From positions 186,001 to 250,000 of the forward strand of contig NZ_FOTW01000006.1 in the NCBI RefSeq assembly GCF_900114705.1: DNA of 64,000 nucleotides, read 5' to 3'. The translations under genes and the position numbers were made by a program. Source of the stretch: Rugamonas rubra (GTDB taxonomy: Bacteria; Pseudomonadota; Gammaproteobacteria; Burkholderiales; Burkholderiaceae_D). Below, piece by piece: positions 9,596 through 17,221 of this stretch. Numbering within the stretch: position 1 is the stretch's first letter; every line of letters begins with the position of its first letter. The notes below the pieces were generated by a model. The model had not been told where the DNA came from. It worked only from the letters and a program-made list of their open reading frames with translations, and made no database searches.

Positions 9596-10627
9596 ATGTT
9601 GAAAGTGGGAGAACTGGCCAAGCGTTCCGGCCTGACCGTGCGCACCTTGCACCACTACGACAGCATCGGCCTGCTCTCGCCTTCGGCGCGTTCCGACAGC
9701 GGTTACCGGCTCTACCAACGCGACGACATCGCCCGCCTGCAGCAGATCCAGGCCTTGCGTCGCTTTGGCATGTCGTTGACCGAGATCGGCACCTTCCTGG
9801 CCAAGCCGGACACCCCGTTCTCGTCCATCGTGGCCCAGCAGATAGCGGCGCTGGGCCGCCAGATCGAGCAGGCCGGCCAACTGCGCGCGCAGCTGGCCAC
9901 CCTGCACCATCAACTGGCGAACGGCGAGGAGCCCGGCTTGGCCGATTGGCTAACCACTTTGGAGTTGATGACCATGTACGATAAAATCTTCACGCAAGAA
10001 GAACTGAACCGCCTGCCCTTCTACAGCAACGGCGCCAAGAGCCAGGCCGAATGGGCCGCGCTGGTGGCGCAGGTGCGCGCGCTGATCGACGGCGGCTTCG
10101 CCGCCGACCACGCCGACGCGCAAAAGCTGGCCGAGCACTGGATGATCATGCTCGAGCGCGACACCGCCGCCAACCCCGACTTCGTCCGCCGCATCGACGC
10201 GCTGCTAACGCAGGACGCGGCGGCGCAGCAGCAGACCGGCATCACGCCCGAGTTGCGCCAGTACGTGATGCGCGCCTTCTCGGCGCGCCGGCAAGGCGTC
10301 TACGCCAAGTATCTGGACGAGGACGAGATGCGCCACATGCGCGAGAACAGCGGCAAGCGCGCCGCCGAGTGGCCGCCGCTGATCGCCGCCGTGCAGCAGC
10401 AAATGGAGGCCGGCGCCGCGCCCGACGCACCGGCCGTGCAGGCCTTGACGCGCCAATGGTTCGAACTGTTCCGCGACTTCGCCGGCGACAATCCCGCCAC
10501 CATGCTGAAGATCCGCAACGCCACCGAGCAGGAGCCCATCCTGCGCACGGGTACTTGGATGAGCGACGAGATGCTTGCCTTCATTCGCCAGTCGGCCGCC
10601 ACGCTGCGGGCGCCTGGCCAGGCATAG
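9596..10627 (+). CDS. MerR-family regulator with TipAS-like effector domain
   Basis: Transcription regulator of 343 residues. The N-terminal winged helix (residues 1-70, KVGELAKRSGLTVRTLHHYDSIGLL) is typical MerR, followed by a coiled-coil dimerisation helix rich in Gln/Leu. The C-terminal part from about residue 122 (MYDKIFTQEELNRL ... EHWMIMLE) has the layout of the antibiotic-binding TipAS domain. In that family, binding of a thiopeptide or other hydrophobic ligand activates the regulator. The ribosome site AAGGAG lies 9 bases before the ATG. The gene has a 19-bp-spacer promoter of its own. No transporter or resistance gene adjoins on the 3' side, so the regulon is unclear. Confidence 0.9.
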   Translation: MLKVGELAKRSGLTVRTLHHYDSIGLLSPSARSDSGYRLYQRDDIARLQQIQALRRFGMSLTEIGTFLAKPDTPFSSIVAQQIAALGRQIEQAGQLRAQLATLHHQLANGEEPGLADWLTTLELMTMYDKIFTQEELNRLPFYSNGAKSQAEWAALVAQVRALIDGGFAADHADAQKLAEHWMIMLERDTAANPDFVRRIDALLTQDAAAQQQTGITPELRQYVMRAFSARRQGVYAKYLDEDEMRHMRENSGKRAAEWPPLIAAVQQQMEAGAAPDAPAVQALTRQWFELFRDFAGDNPATMLKIRNATEQEPILRTGTWMSDEMLAFIRQSAATLRAPGQA

Positions 10628-10701
10628 TCACCAGCGCGCTCCCGCCGGCGGCGGACGGCACGCCGTGGCGGGCGCCGCCGGCACTTTGTTGATGCTGTGG
10701 T

Positions 10702-11007
10702 CTACTCGAACACCGGCCGAAAGAAACTGCGCTCGTAGCTGACGATGCAGCGCGTCTGCTCGGCGTAGAGGAACGCCGCCTGGCATTCGGCGTCCTCGAC
10801 GCTGGCGGCGCGGTAGCGCTCGTACTCGGCCAGGCTGGCAAAGCTGAACAGCGCCAGCGCGATGTTGCTGGCGCCCTCGGACGGCATGAAGTAGCCGTGG
10901 TGCTGGCCGCCGAAGCGCTCGACCAGCGGTATCCACAGTTTTCCGTAATGCTCGAACTCGGCCAGCTTGTACGGATCGATCATATAGCGCAGGTAAATCG
11001 TTACCAT
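10702..11007 (-). CDS. NIPSNAP family protein
   Basis: A 101-residue ferredoxin-like (dimeric alpha-beta barrel) protein. The N-terminus MVTIYLRYMIDPYKLAEFEHYG and the FSFASLAEYERYRA segment match the NIPSNAP fold, in which short antiparallel strands pack as dimers. Biochemical roles of bacterial members are mostly unknown. It is transcribed alone on the minus strand, convergent with the MerR gene. A GAGGAGAAAC-type ribosome site precedes the start. Confidence 0.85.
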   Translation of the reverse strand: MVTIYLRYMIDPYKLAEFEHYGKLWIPLVERFGGQHHGYFMPSEGASNIALALFSFASLAEYERYRAASVEDAECQAAFLYAEQTRCIVSYERSFFRPVFE

Positions 11008-11184
11008 CGTTTCTCCTCTTTTCCATCGTGGCCATAGGCGACCAGCAAGTGTATCTCACTGGCATCCGCGTGATGTACCACAAGGCGAACTGCGCTCTAG
11101 TCCCCCAACATCACAATGGATCAAGAAATCTACGTTTGTCTGCGGAACGCCATTTCGTCGTGTAAAGCATGAGGCCGCCACCAA

Positions 11185-11613
11185 ATGGCTCAGGAATCCC
11201 TTCTTCGACTTCCGCTTTACCTTCTCGCGTTCATCCTTTGCGGGATAGAGTACTTGCTGCGAAATATTGTGGGGCAAAAAGATCCGTTCAATTTCCTGCC
11301 CATTGCCATCGTTTCGGCCAGCCTTGGCTTCCTTGTGGCGATCATTGTCAATGACCTGCCAACAAGAATTTTGATGACATTGACTCTCGTACAACAAAAA
11401 GCGCTGCGACTGGTTTCTACGTTTGCTTTGCTGTTCTTCTTCCTTGGACTGCTGCTGTGGCTCACATTGACCGCATTGGCCATGAAACCGGACATCCAAT
11501 CTAGTATTCCAAACATCGGGATACAGGGATTCCCGTCGAGCTTGACATGGGCCTGCGGATTGTATGTAATTGGAATAGCACTTACGGAAATGAAAGCGAG
11601 GATTCTGCGATGA
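11185..11613 (+). CDS. Unknown four-helix membrane protein
   Basis: A 142-residue protein that I do not recognise. It has four hydrophobic segments, roughly residues 7-25, 38-57, 78-100 and 118-135, with short charged loops (NDLPTR, QQKALR). Its base composition is visibly more AT-rich than the surrounding genes, suggesting recent acquisition. A weak GAGG lies about 10 bases before the ATG. Its stop overlaps the start of the next gene (ATGA at 11610-11613), so the two probably form one functional unit. It lies just upstream of the initiator tRNA array. Confidence 0.62.
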   Translation: MAQESLLRLPLYLLAFILCGIEYLLRNIVGQKDPFNFLPIAIVSASLGFLVAIIVNDLPTRILMTLTLVQQKALRLVSTFALLFFFLGLLLWLTLTALAMKPDIQSSIPNIGIQGFPSSLTWACGLYVIGIALTEMKARILR

Positions 11614-11819
11614 TGACGACATTGATCGTACTTGCCCTCCTTCCGCTCGTGGGCGTGCTACTGGCAAAGCTTGCGGTTGGCTGGCTGCTTCGCGCTCCCG
11701 AGAGCCAACGCTTCGGCGCCGACACCGATGTCTTGAAGCAGATTGACAAGTTTCGAAACAGAACCACGGCCGAGCGAGTGAAATTGTTGAACCAAATCAA
11801 AGAACACCTACTCCTGTAA
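11610..11819 (+). CDS. Unknown small membrane-anchored protein
   Basis: A 69-residue protein starting within the stop of the preceding membrane-protein gene. The N-terminal half is one hydrophobic helix (LIVLALLPLVGVLLAKLAVGWLL); the C-terminal half is polar and probably helical (residues 33-69, ending QIKEHLLL). Translational coupling to the upstream gene suggests the two products interact. The second ATG at 11613 is an alternative start. Composition is again AT-richer than the backbone. No family is recognised. Confidence 0.6.
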   Translation: MMTTLIVLALLPLVGVLLAKLAVGWLLRAPESQRFGADTDVLKQIDKFRNRTTAERVKLLNQIKEHLLL

Positions 11820-11885
11820 CCGCGTTCTTGACGTCCGCAAGGGCCAGCCGGCCCGCGCCGCCAGAACGGCGGCCGGAAAAAGCGA

Positions 11886-11919
11886 AAGCCGCTGATTCTC
11901 TTGCGAAAATCAGCGGCTT
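11886..11919 (-). terminator. Intrinsic terminator of tRNA-fMet copy 1
   Basis: The 12-base arms AAGCCGCTGATT and AATCAGCGGCTT form a perfect stem. Read on the minus strand it lies 7 bases past the CCA end of the tRNA gene and is followed by a T-rich run (CTTTCGCTTTTT). Confidence 0.8.
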
Positions 11920-11926
11920 GCTATTC

Positions 11927-12003
11927 TGGTTGCGGGGACAGGATTTGAACCTGTGACCTTCGGGTTATGAGCCCGACGAGCTGCCAGACTGCTCCACCCC
12001 GCA
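11927..12003 (-). tRNA. Initiator tRNA-Met (CAT), array copy 1, U1:A72 variant
   Basis: A 77-base gene with encoded CCA. Anticodon CAT sits in a stem with the three consecutive G-C pairs (TCGGG/CCCGA) diagnostic of initiator tRNA. The 5' base is T, so position 1 can pair with A72, whereas the typical bacterial initiator has C1 opposite A72. The body is the same as in the other two copies. Its own promoter and terminator flank it. Confidence 0.95.
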
Positions 12004-12008
12004 GACGA

Positions 12009-12038
12009 ATTATATCCCATGGCTGCTGCGTCGCACAA
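12009..12038 (-). promoter_or_regulatory. Promoter of tRNA-fMet copy 1
   Basis: Minus strand: TTGTGC (12033-12038), an 18-base spacer, then a perfect TATAAT (12009-12014) five bases before the mature 5' end. The same promoter is repeated 198 bases away in front of copy 2. Confidence 0.8.
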
Positions 12039-12083
12039 TGCCTAATTTCACAATCCGGTAAAACAATGCCGCCGGAAACGAAA

Positions 12084-12119
12084 AAGCCGCTGATTCCTTT
12101 TCAGGAAATCAACGGCCTT
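12084..12119 (-). terminator. Intrinsic terminator of tRNA-fMet copy 2
   Basis: Imperfect stem AAGCCGCTGATTCC against GGAAATCAACGGCCTT, followed on the minus strand by CTTTTTC. It is a diverged duplicate of the terminator behind copy 1. Confidence 0.72.
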
Positions 12120-12124
12120 GAAAT

Positions 12125-12201
12125 TGGTTGCGGGGACAGGATTTGAACCTGTGACCTTCGGGTTATGAGCCCGACGAGCTGCCAGACTGCTCCACCCCGC
12201 A
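12125..12201 (-). tRNA. Initiator tRNA-Met (CAT), array copy 2, U1:A72 variant
   Basis: A 77-base gene whose mature sequence matches copy 1, including T at position 1. Its start is exactly 198 bases from those of copies 1 and 3, showing tandem duplication of a promoter-tRNA-terminator unit. A TATAAT with the same TTGTGC -35 lies at 12207-12236. Confidence 0.95.
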
Positions 12202-12206
12202 GCCGA

Positions 12207-12236
12207 ATTATATCCCATGGCTGCTGCGTCGCACAA
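12207..12236 (-). promoter_or_regulatory. Promoter of tRNA-fMet copy 2
   Basis: Same TTGTGC, 18-base spacer and TATAAT as in front of copy 1. The surrounding 60 bases are nearly identical between the two copies, which dates the duplication as recent. Confidence 0.78.
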
Positions 12237-12281
12237 TGCCTAATTTCACAATCCGATAAAACAATGCAAACGAAAACAAAA

Positions 12282-12316
12282 AAGCCGCCGACTCTCTTTC
12301 AAGAAATCAACGGCTT
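12282..12316 (-). terminator. Intrinsic terminator of tRNA-fMet copy 3
   Basis: Stem AAGCCG...CGGCTT with a partly paired interior; on the minus strand it ends in GGCTTTTTTG. Related to the terminators of copies 1 and 2 but more diverged. Confidence 0.68.
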
Positions 12317-12322
12317 AAAATC

Positions 12323-12399
12323 TGGTTGCGGGGACAGGATTTGAACCTGTGACCTTCGGGTTATGAGCCCGACGAGCTGCCAGACTGCTCCACCCCGCG
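12323..12399 (-). tRNA. Initiator tRNA-Met (CAT), array copy 3, C1 variant
   Basis: A 77-base gene with the GGG/CCC anticodon stem and encoded CCA. The first base is C, which gives the canonical C1-A72 mismatch of bacterial initiators. Its upstream region differs from those of copies 1 and 2: TTGCCT, 17 bases, TATAAT. It is probably the ancestral member of the array. Confidence 0.96.
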
Positions 12400-12577
12400 T
12401 CTGTGCCAATATTATAGGGTGGATCGGCAATTTAGGCAAACTTAATCCCCACTTGCCGTGTGATAGCATTCATGCATGCGCCACGCCGCTCTATAGCCAG
12501 CGCAAACTCCCCGCGCCGGTACGCCGCAAGCGGCCCAATCGGTGTAAAGTAAGAAAAAACCGAATGAGCTATCCCCT

Positions 12578-13150
12578 ATGAAATTTTGTTCCGAATGCGC
12601 CCACCCCGTCGAACTGGCCGTCCCGGCCGGCGACAACCGTCCGCGCTATGTCTGCGCCAGCTGCGCGACCATCCACTACCAGAACCCGAAAATGGTGCTC
12701 GGCACGCTGCCCGTCTGGGAAAGCGATGGCGAACTGAAAATATTGCTGTGCAAGCGGGCCATCGAACCGCGCCGCGGCTATTGGACCTTGCCGGCCGGCT
12801 TCATGGAAAACAACGAAACCACGGCCGAGGCGGCCATCCGCGAAACGGTCGAGGAGGCCGGCGCCAACATCGTGCTCGGCCCCTTGTTCTCCCTGCTCAA
12901 CGTGGCGCGCGTGCACCAGGTGCACATGTTCTACCTGGCCACGCTGCGCGACCTCGACTTCGCCCCCGGCGAGGAAAGCCTGGACGTGCAAATGTTCAGC
13001 GAGGCGCAGATCCCCTGGGACGACCTGGCCTTCCCCACCACCCGCACCACGCTCGAGCTGTTCCTGGCCGACCACCGGCGGGTGCGCGAGGGCGGCGAGT
13101 ACGGCTTCCACACGCTCGACATCAACCGGCCCATGCGCAGCGACCTCTGA
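12578..13150 (+). CDS. Nudix hydrolase with N-terminal zinc ribbon
   Basis: A 190-residue protein. A Cys4 zinc ribbon (C4, C7, C26, C29) is followed by a Nudix domain with a full Nudix box at residues 74-96 (G74, E80, R88-E89, E92-E93, G95). The ribbon plus Nudix layout resembles NudC-type NADH pyrophosphatases and related hydrolases, but the protein is shorter than NudC and lacks its N-terminal domain, so the substrate (a nucleoside diphosphate derivative) is not certain. It is followed after 7 bases by aat and probably starts the Nudix-aat-bpt-pyrD cluster. Confidence 0.9.
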   Translation: MKFCSECAHPVELAVPAGDNRPRYVCASCATIHYQNPKMVLGTLPVWESDGELKILLCKRAIEPRRGYWTLPAGFMENNETTAEAAIRETVEEAGANIVLGPLFSLLNVARVHQVHMFYLATLRDLDFAPGEESLDVQMFSEAQIPWDDLAFPTTRTTLELFLADHRRVREGGEYGFHTLDINRPMRSDL

Positions 13151-13157
13151 GCGCCCC

Positions 13158-13886
13158 ATGATCCCCTGGCTCGAGGCGCACACCCCCTTCCCCGATGTCG
13201 CCCAGGCGCTCACCAGCGACGCCCCCGGCCTGCTGGCGGCCGGCGCCGACCTGTCGCCGCAGCGCCTGCTGGCGGCCTACCAGCGCGGCATCTTCCCCTG
13301 GTTCTCCGAGGGCCAGCCGATCCTGTGGTGGAGCACCGACCCGCGCATGGTGCTGATGACCGAGCAGTTCCGCGTCTCCGCCAGCCTGCAAAAGACGCTG
13401 CGCAAGGTGGCGCGCAGCGCCGCCGGCGACGGCCGCTGGCAGGTGCGCTTCGACGGCGACTTCGAGGCCGTCATGCGGGCCTGCGCGGCGCCGCGCAAGG
13501 ACGGCCCCGGCACCTGGATCTCGGAGGACATCATCGCCGGCTACAGCGGGCTGCACCGGATGGGCTACGCCCACTCGGCCGAGCTGTGGCTGGACGGCGA
13601 ACTGGTCGGCGGCGCCTACGGCGTCTCGATCGGCCGCATGTTCTACGGCGAGTCGATGTTCGCCCGCGTCACCGACGGCTCGAAGATCGCGCTGGCCTAC
13701 CTGGTGCACTTCCTGCGCCGCCACGGCGTGGCGATGATCGACTGCCAACAGGAGACCGCCCACCTGGCCTCGCTGGGCGCGGCGCCCATCTCGCGCCAGC
13801 AGTTCCTGGCGCATCTACGCCACAGCATTGCGCTGCCCCAGATCACCGCGTGGGAAGCGCTTGCGCCTTTCCCCGCCGGCGATTAA
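13158..13886 (+). CDS. aat: Leucyl/phenylalanyl-tRNA-protein transferase
   Basis: Cytoplasmic N-degron enzyme that moves Leu or Phe from aminoacyl-tRNA to N-terminal Arg or Lys of proteins, marking them for ClpS/ClpAP. The 242-residue sequence has the conserved [25 protein letters not shown] block and the [18 protein letters not shown] block with the acyltransferase fold residues. The ATG follows the Nudix stop by 7 bases. The companion transferase bpt lies 117 bases downstream, so both leucylation branches of the pathway are adjacent. Confidence 0.97.
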   Translation: MIPWLEAHTPFPDVAQALTSDAPGLLAAGADLSPQRLLAAYQRGIFPWFSEGQPILWWSTDPRMVLMTEQFRVSASLQKTLRKVARSAAGDGRWQVRFDGDFEAVMRACAAPRKDGPGTWISEDIIAGYSGLHRMGYAHSAELWLDGELVGGAYGVSIGRMFYGESMFARVTDGSKIALAYLVHFLRRHGVAMIDCQQETAHLASLGAAPISRQQFLAHLRHSIALPQITAWEALAPFPAGD

Positions 13887-14003
13887 TCTAGGCGTAAGCC
13901 CCGGCGCCGCGCGCGCCCCGGCCGCAGCTTGCGCAGGAACGCCAGCCTGCCGCGCGAACTTTGCAACCCCGGCAAGCTTTGCAACCGTACCGATAGGATC
14001 TGC

Positions 14004-14726
14004 ATGACGCAGCTGAACGATCTTCCCTTCGCGACCTTGCAGTTCTACACCACGGCGCCCTATCCGTGCAGCTACCTGGACGCGCGCCAGGCCCGCTCGC
14101 AGGTGGCCACGCCGTCGCACCTGATCAACGCCGACGTGTATTCCGAGCTGGTCAAGAACGGCTTCCGCCGCAGCGGCATCTTCACCTACCGGCCGTATTG
14201 CGACGGCTGCCAGGCCTGCATCCCGGTGCGCGTGGTGGCCGACGCCTTCCGCCCCAGCCGGGGCCAGCGCCGCGCCTGGGCCAGGCACGCCGAGCTGCAG
14301 GCCGGCGTCGCCACGCTGTCCTTCTCCGACGAGCACTACGAGCTCTACCTGCGCTACCAGAGCAAGCGCCACGCCGGCGGCGGCATGGACCAGGACAGCC
14401 GCGACCAGTACGCCCAGTTCCTGCTGCAAAGCCGGGTCAACACGCGGCTGGTCGAGTTCCGCCAGCCGGACGGCGTGCTGCGCATGGTCAGCATCATCGA
14501 CCTGCTGTCGGACGGCCTGTCCTCGGTCTACACCTTCTTCGACCCGGACGTCGAGGGCGCCTCCTACGGCACCTTCAACGTGCTGTGGCAGATCGAGCAG
14601 GCGCGCGAGCTCAAGCTGCCCTATGTCTACCTGGGCTACTGGATCGAGCAAAGCCCGAAGATGTCCTACAAGATCAACTTCAAGCCGCTCGAGGCGCGCA
14701 TCGGCGGCGAGTGGAGCGTGCTCTAG
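14004..14726 (+). CDS. bpt: Aspartate/glutamate leucyltransferase
   Basis: Bpt transfers Leu to N-terminal Asp or Glu, adding acidic residues to the bacterial N-degron pathway. Start chosen at the ATG at 14004, preceded by AGGA; the frame extends upstream but conserved sequence begins here. The 240 residues include the N-terminal [14 protein letters not shown] block, the cysteine pair in [13 protein letters not shown] and the [10 protein letters not shown] acyl-transfer region shared with eukaryotic ATE1. Together with aat it supplies ClpS substrates. pyrD follows after 84 bases. Confidence 0.95.
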   Translation: MTQLNDLPFATLQFYTTAPYPCSYLDARQARSQVATPSHLINADVYSELVKNGFRRSGIFTYRPYCDGCQACIPVRVVADAFRPSRGQRRAWARHAELQAGVATLSFSDEHYELYLRYQSKRHAGGGMDQDSRDQYAQFLLQSRVNTRLVEFRQPDGVLRMVSIIDLLSDGLSSVYTFFDPDVEGASYGTFNVLWQIEQARELKLPYVYLGYWIEQSPKMSYKINFKPLEARIGGEWSVL

Positions 14727-14810
14727 GGCGATCCGGCCGGATCTTGCCCGAGGCGGCCGGGGGGGGCGGCCGGCGCTGGTAAAATAGCGCATCCTTTCAA
14801 GAGCGCCCCC

Positions 14811-15851
14811 ATGTCCGAAAACTTCCTGTACTCCCTGGCCCGTCCCCTGCTGTTCGCGATGGACGCCGAAGCGGCCCACCACCTGACCCTGCCGGCGCTC
14901 AAGCGCGCCGCCGCCCTCGGCCTGACCCGCCTGGTCAAGCAGCCGGCCGCCGATCCGCGCAGCGTGATGGGCATCACCTTCAAGAACCCGGTCGGCCTGG
15001 CCGCCGGGCTGGACAAGGACGGCGCCTACATCGACGCGCTGGCCGACCTGGGCTTCGGCTCGATCGAGGTGGGCACCGTGACGCCGCGCGCGCAAGCGGG
15101 CAACCCCAAGCCGCGCATGTTCCGCCTGCCGGCCGCGCACGGCATCATCAACCGCATGGGCTTCAACAACGGCGGCGTCGACGCCTTCGTCGCCAACGTG
15201 CAGGCGTCGCGCTTCTACCAGAACCGCGAGGGCGTGCTGGGCCTGAACATCGGCAAGAACGCCGACACGCCGATCGAGAACGCCGCCGACGACTACCTGA
15301 AGTGCCTGGAGAAGGTCTACCCCTACGCCAGCTACGTGACGGTCAACATCTCCTCGCCCAACACCAAGAACCTGCGCCAGCTGCAGGGCGGCTCCGAGCT
15401 CGACGGCCTGCTGGCCCAGCTCAAGGACGCCCAGTCGCGCCTGGCCGACCAGCACAAGCGCTACGTGCCGCTGGCGCTGAAGATCGCGCCGGACATGGAC
15501 GGCGAGCAGGTCAAGAACATCGCCGACGCCCTGCTGCGCCACAAGATCGACGGCGTGATCGCCACCAACACCACGCTCAGCCGCAGCGCCGTCGAGGGCA
15601 TGCAGCACGGCGGCGAGGCCGGCGGCCTGTCCGGCGCGCCGGTGTTCGAGCTGTCCAACACGGTCATCCGCCTGTTGAAGGCCGAGCTGGGCGACGCCCT
15701 GCCGATCATCGGCGTGGGCGGCATCATGCGCGGCGCCGACGCCAAGGTCAAAATCGAGGCGGGCGCCCAGCTGGTGCAGTTGTACAGCGGCCTGATCTAC
15801 GCCGGCCCGTCCCTGGTGCGCGACTGCGCCGACGCGCTGCGCGCCCGCTAG
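14811..15851 (+). CDS. pyrD: Dihydroorotate dehydrogenase (quinone), class 2
   Basis: Membrane-associated flavoenzyme that oxidises dihydroorotate to orotate with quinone as acceptor, the fourth step of pyrimidine synthesis. The 346 residues contain the class 2 N-terminal helical extension, the FMN-binding [13 protein letters not shown] motif, the catalytic-serine region [11 protein letters not shown] and the phosphate-binding [12 protein letters not shown] and [20 protein letters not shown] -10-like box sits about 30 bases upstream, so it may have its own promoter in addition to read-through from bpt. Confidence 0.97.
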   Translation: MSENFLYSLARPLLFAMDAEAAHHLTLPALKRAAALGLTRLVKQPAADPRSVMGITFKNPVGLAAGLDKDGAYIDALADLGFGSIEVGTVTPRAQAGNPKPRMFRLPAAHGIINRMGFNNGGVDAFVANVQASRFYQNREGVLGLNIGKNADTPIENAADDYLKCLEKVYPYASYVTVNISSPNTKNLRQLQGGSELDGLLAQLKDAQSRLADQHKRYVPLALKIAPDMDGEQVKNIADALLRHKIDGVIATNTTLSRSAVEGMQHGGEAGGLSGAPVFELSNTVIRLLKAELGDALPIIGVGGIMRGADAKVKIEAGAQLVQLYSGLIYAGPSLVRDCADALRAR

Positions 15852-15898
15852 GCGCCAGCCCAGCCCCCTTCCGCCAACCGCCACCGCGAGAGCCACCT

Positions 15899-16945
15899 AT
15901 GCAACACACCACCCTGGGCACCAGCGGCCTGAGCGTCAGCAAGATCTGCCTGGGCACCATGACCTTCGGCGAGCAGAACAGCGAGGCCGAGGCGCACAGC
16001 CAGCTCGACTACGCGCTCGAACGCGGCATCAACTTCATCGACACCGCCGAGATGTATCCGGTGATGCCGCGCGCCGCCACCCAGGGCAGCACCGAGCGCT
16101 TCATCGGCAGCTGGCTCAAGCGCGGCGGCCGGCGCGACCAGGTGGTGCTGGCGACCAAGGTGGCCGGGCCGAACCCGCACATGCACTGGCTGCGCGGCGG
16201 CAAGAACAACCTCGACGCGGCCAACATCGGCGCCGCCGTCGAGGACAGCCTGCGCCGTCTGCAAACCGAGCGCATCGACCTGTACCAGTTGCACTGGCCC
16301 AGCCGCAACGTGCCCATCTTCGGCGCCAACGCCTTCAATCCGCAGGCCGAGCGGGCCTCGGTGGCGATCGAGGACACCCTGGCCGCGCTGGGCCGGCTGG
16401 TCGAGGCCGGCAAGATCGGCCAGATCGGCGTCTCCAACGAGTCCAACTGGGGCGTCTGCGAGTTCATCAAGCAGGCCGAGATGAAGGGCCTGCCGCGCAT
16501 CGCCAGCATCCAGAACCTGTACAACCTGACCGCGCGCCACTTCGAGACCAGCCTGCTCGACGAAACCTGCCTGCGCGCCCAGGTCGGCCTGCTCGCCTAC
16601 AGCCCGCTGGCCTTCGGCCAGCTGACGGCGAAGTACCTGGACGATCCCAAGGCGGCCGGCCGGCTGACCCTGTTCCCGCCCAACTGGAGCCCGCGCTACC
16701 TGCGCCCCGGCGTGTTGGCGGCGGTGGCGCAGTACGCCGCCCTGGCGCGCGCCAACGGCCTGACGCCGACCCAGTTGGCGCTGGCCTGGTGCTATTCGCG
16801 CTGGTTCGTCGCCTCGACCATCATCGGCGCCACCAGCCTGGCCCAGTTGAAGGAAAACATCGACGCCTTCGACGTCAAGCTGGCGCCCGAGGTGCTGGCC
16901 CAGGTCGACGCGATCCACGCCGGCCTGCCCAACCCCGGCCAATAA
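15899..16945 (+). CDS. Aldo/keto reductase, Tas-like
   Basis: NADP-dependent oxidoreductase of the TIM-barrel AKR superfamily, 348 residues. Seen: N-terminal GLSVSKICLGTMTFG, the catalytic Asp/Tyr region FIDTAEMYP, the Lys in ATKVAGP, and the barrel strand RIDLYQLHWPSRNVP. The long loop and GATSLAQLKENIDAF near the C-terminus match Tas/YajO-type proteins. The physiological substrate is unknown. The frame extends upstream over pyrD, but the conserved start and 48-base gap support the ATG at 15899. Confidence 0.92.
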   Translation: MQHTTLGTSGLSVSKICLGTMTFGEQNSEAEAHSQLDYALERGINFIDTAEMYPVMPRAATQGSTERFIGSWLKRGGRRDQVVLATKVAGPNPHMHWLRGGKNNLDAANIGAAVEDSLRRLQTERIDLYQLHWPSRNVPIFGANAFNPQAERASVAIEDTLAALGRLVEAGKIGQIGVSNESNWGVCEFIKQAEMKGLPRIASIQNLYNLTARHFETSLLDETCLRAQVGLLAYSPLAFGQLTAKYLDDPKAAGRLTLFPPNWSPRYLRPGVLAAVAQYAALARANGLTPTQLALAWCYSRWFVASTIIGATSLAQLKENIDAFDVKLAPEVLAQVDAIHAGLPNPGQ

Positions 16946-16972
16946 CCGTAAAAACACCTGCCGCGCAAGCGA

Positions 16973-16997
16973 GGGTCAGACCCTGAGGGTCTGACCC
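16973..16997. repeat. GGGTCAGACCC palindromic repeat, copy A
   Basis: GGGTCAGACCCT-G-AGGGTCTGACCC, two 12-base arms around a single base. It lies 27 bases after the aldo/keto reductase stop. One of five intergenic copies in the window; see also 32554, 44013, 60666 and 62570. Confidence 0.9.
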
Positions 16998-17221
16998 CGC
17001 CGTCTGGCGCCCGCGAATATGCCCGCCTCGACATACGTCTCTTTTTAGCGACACTTGCCACAGACAAGTCGCGCGCGCCCCTGTTCCATATGCGTTCCAT
17101 CACGGGCTGGTGGCTTCCATATCATTTTTTTATATATCATTAGTAAAAACAAGTCTATGGTTAAGTCACTTGCCGACTGGTAAGCTTTTTCCTATTCCCC
17201 ACCATCGAGATCGCCCCCCCC

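Noticed and set aside
11886..12399. Regularly spaced repeats suggestive of a CRISPR-like array
   Set aside because: The period is 198 bases and the repeats are full tRNA genes with promoters and terminators; there are no cas genes.
13815..15896. Long minus-strand frame antisense to bpt and pyrD
   Set aside because: Same reason: a shadow of well-supported genes on the other strand.
16973..16997. Palindromic repeat copy A read as an intrinsic terminator
   Set aside because: No T-run follows on either strand and the same palindrome occurs in several other contexts, which fits a dispersed repeat better.
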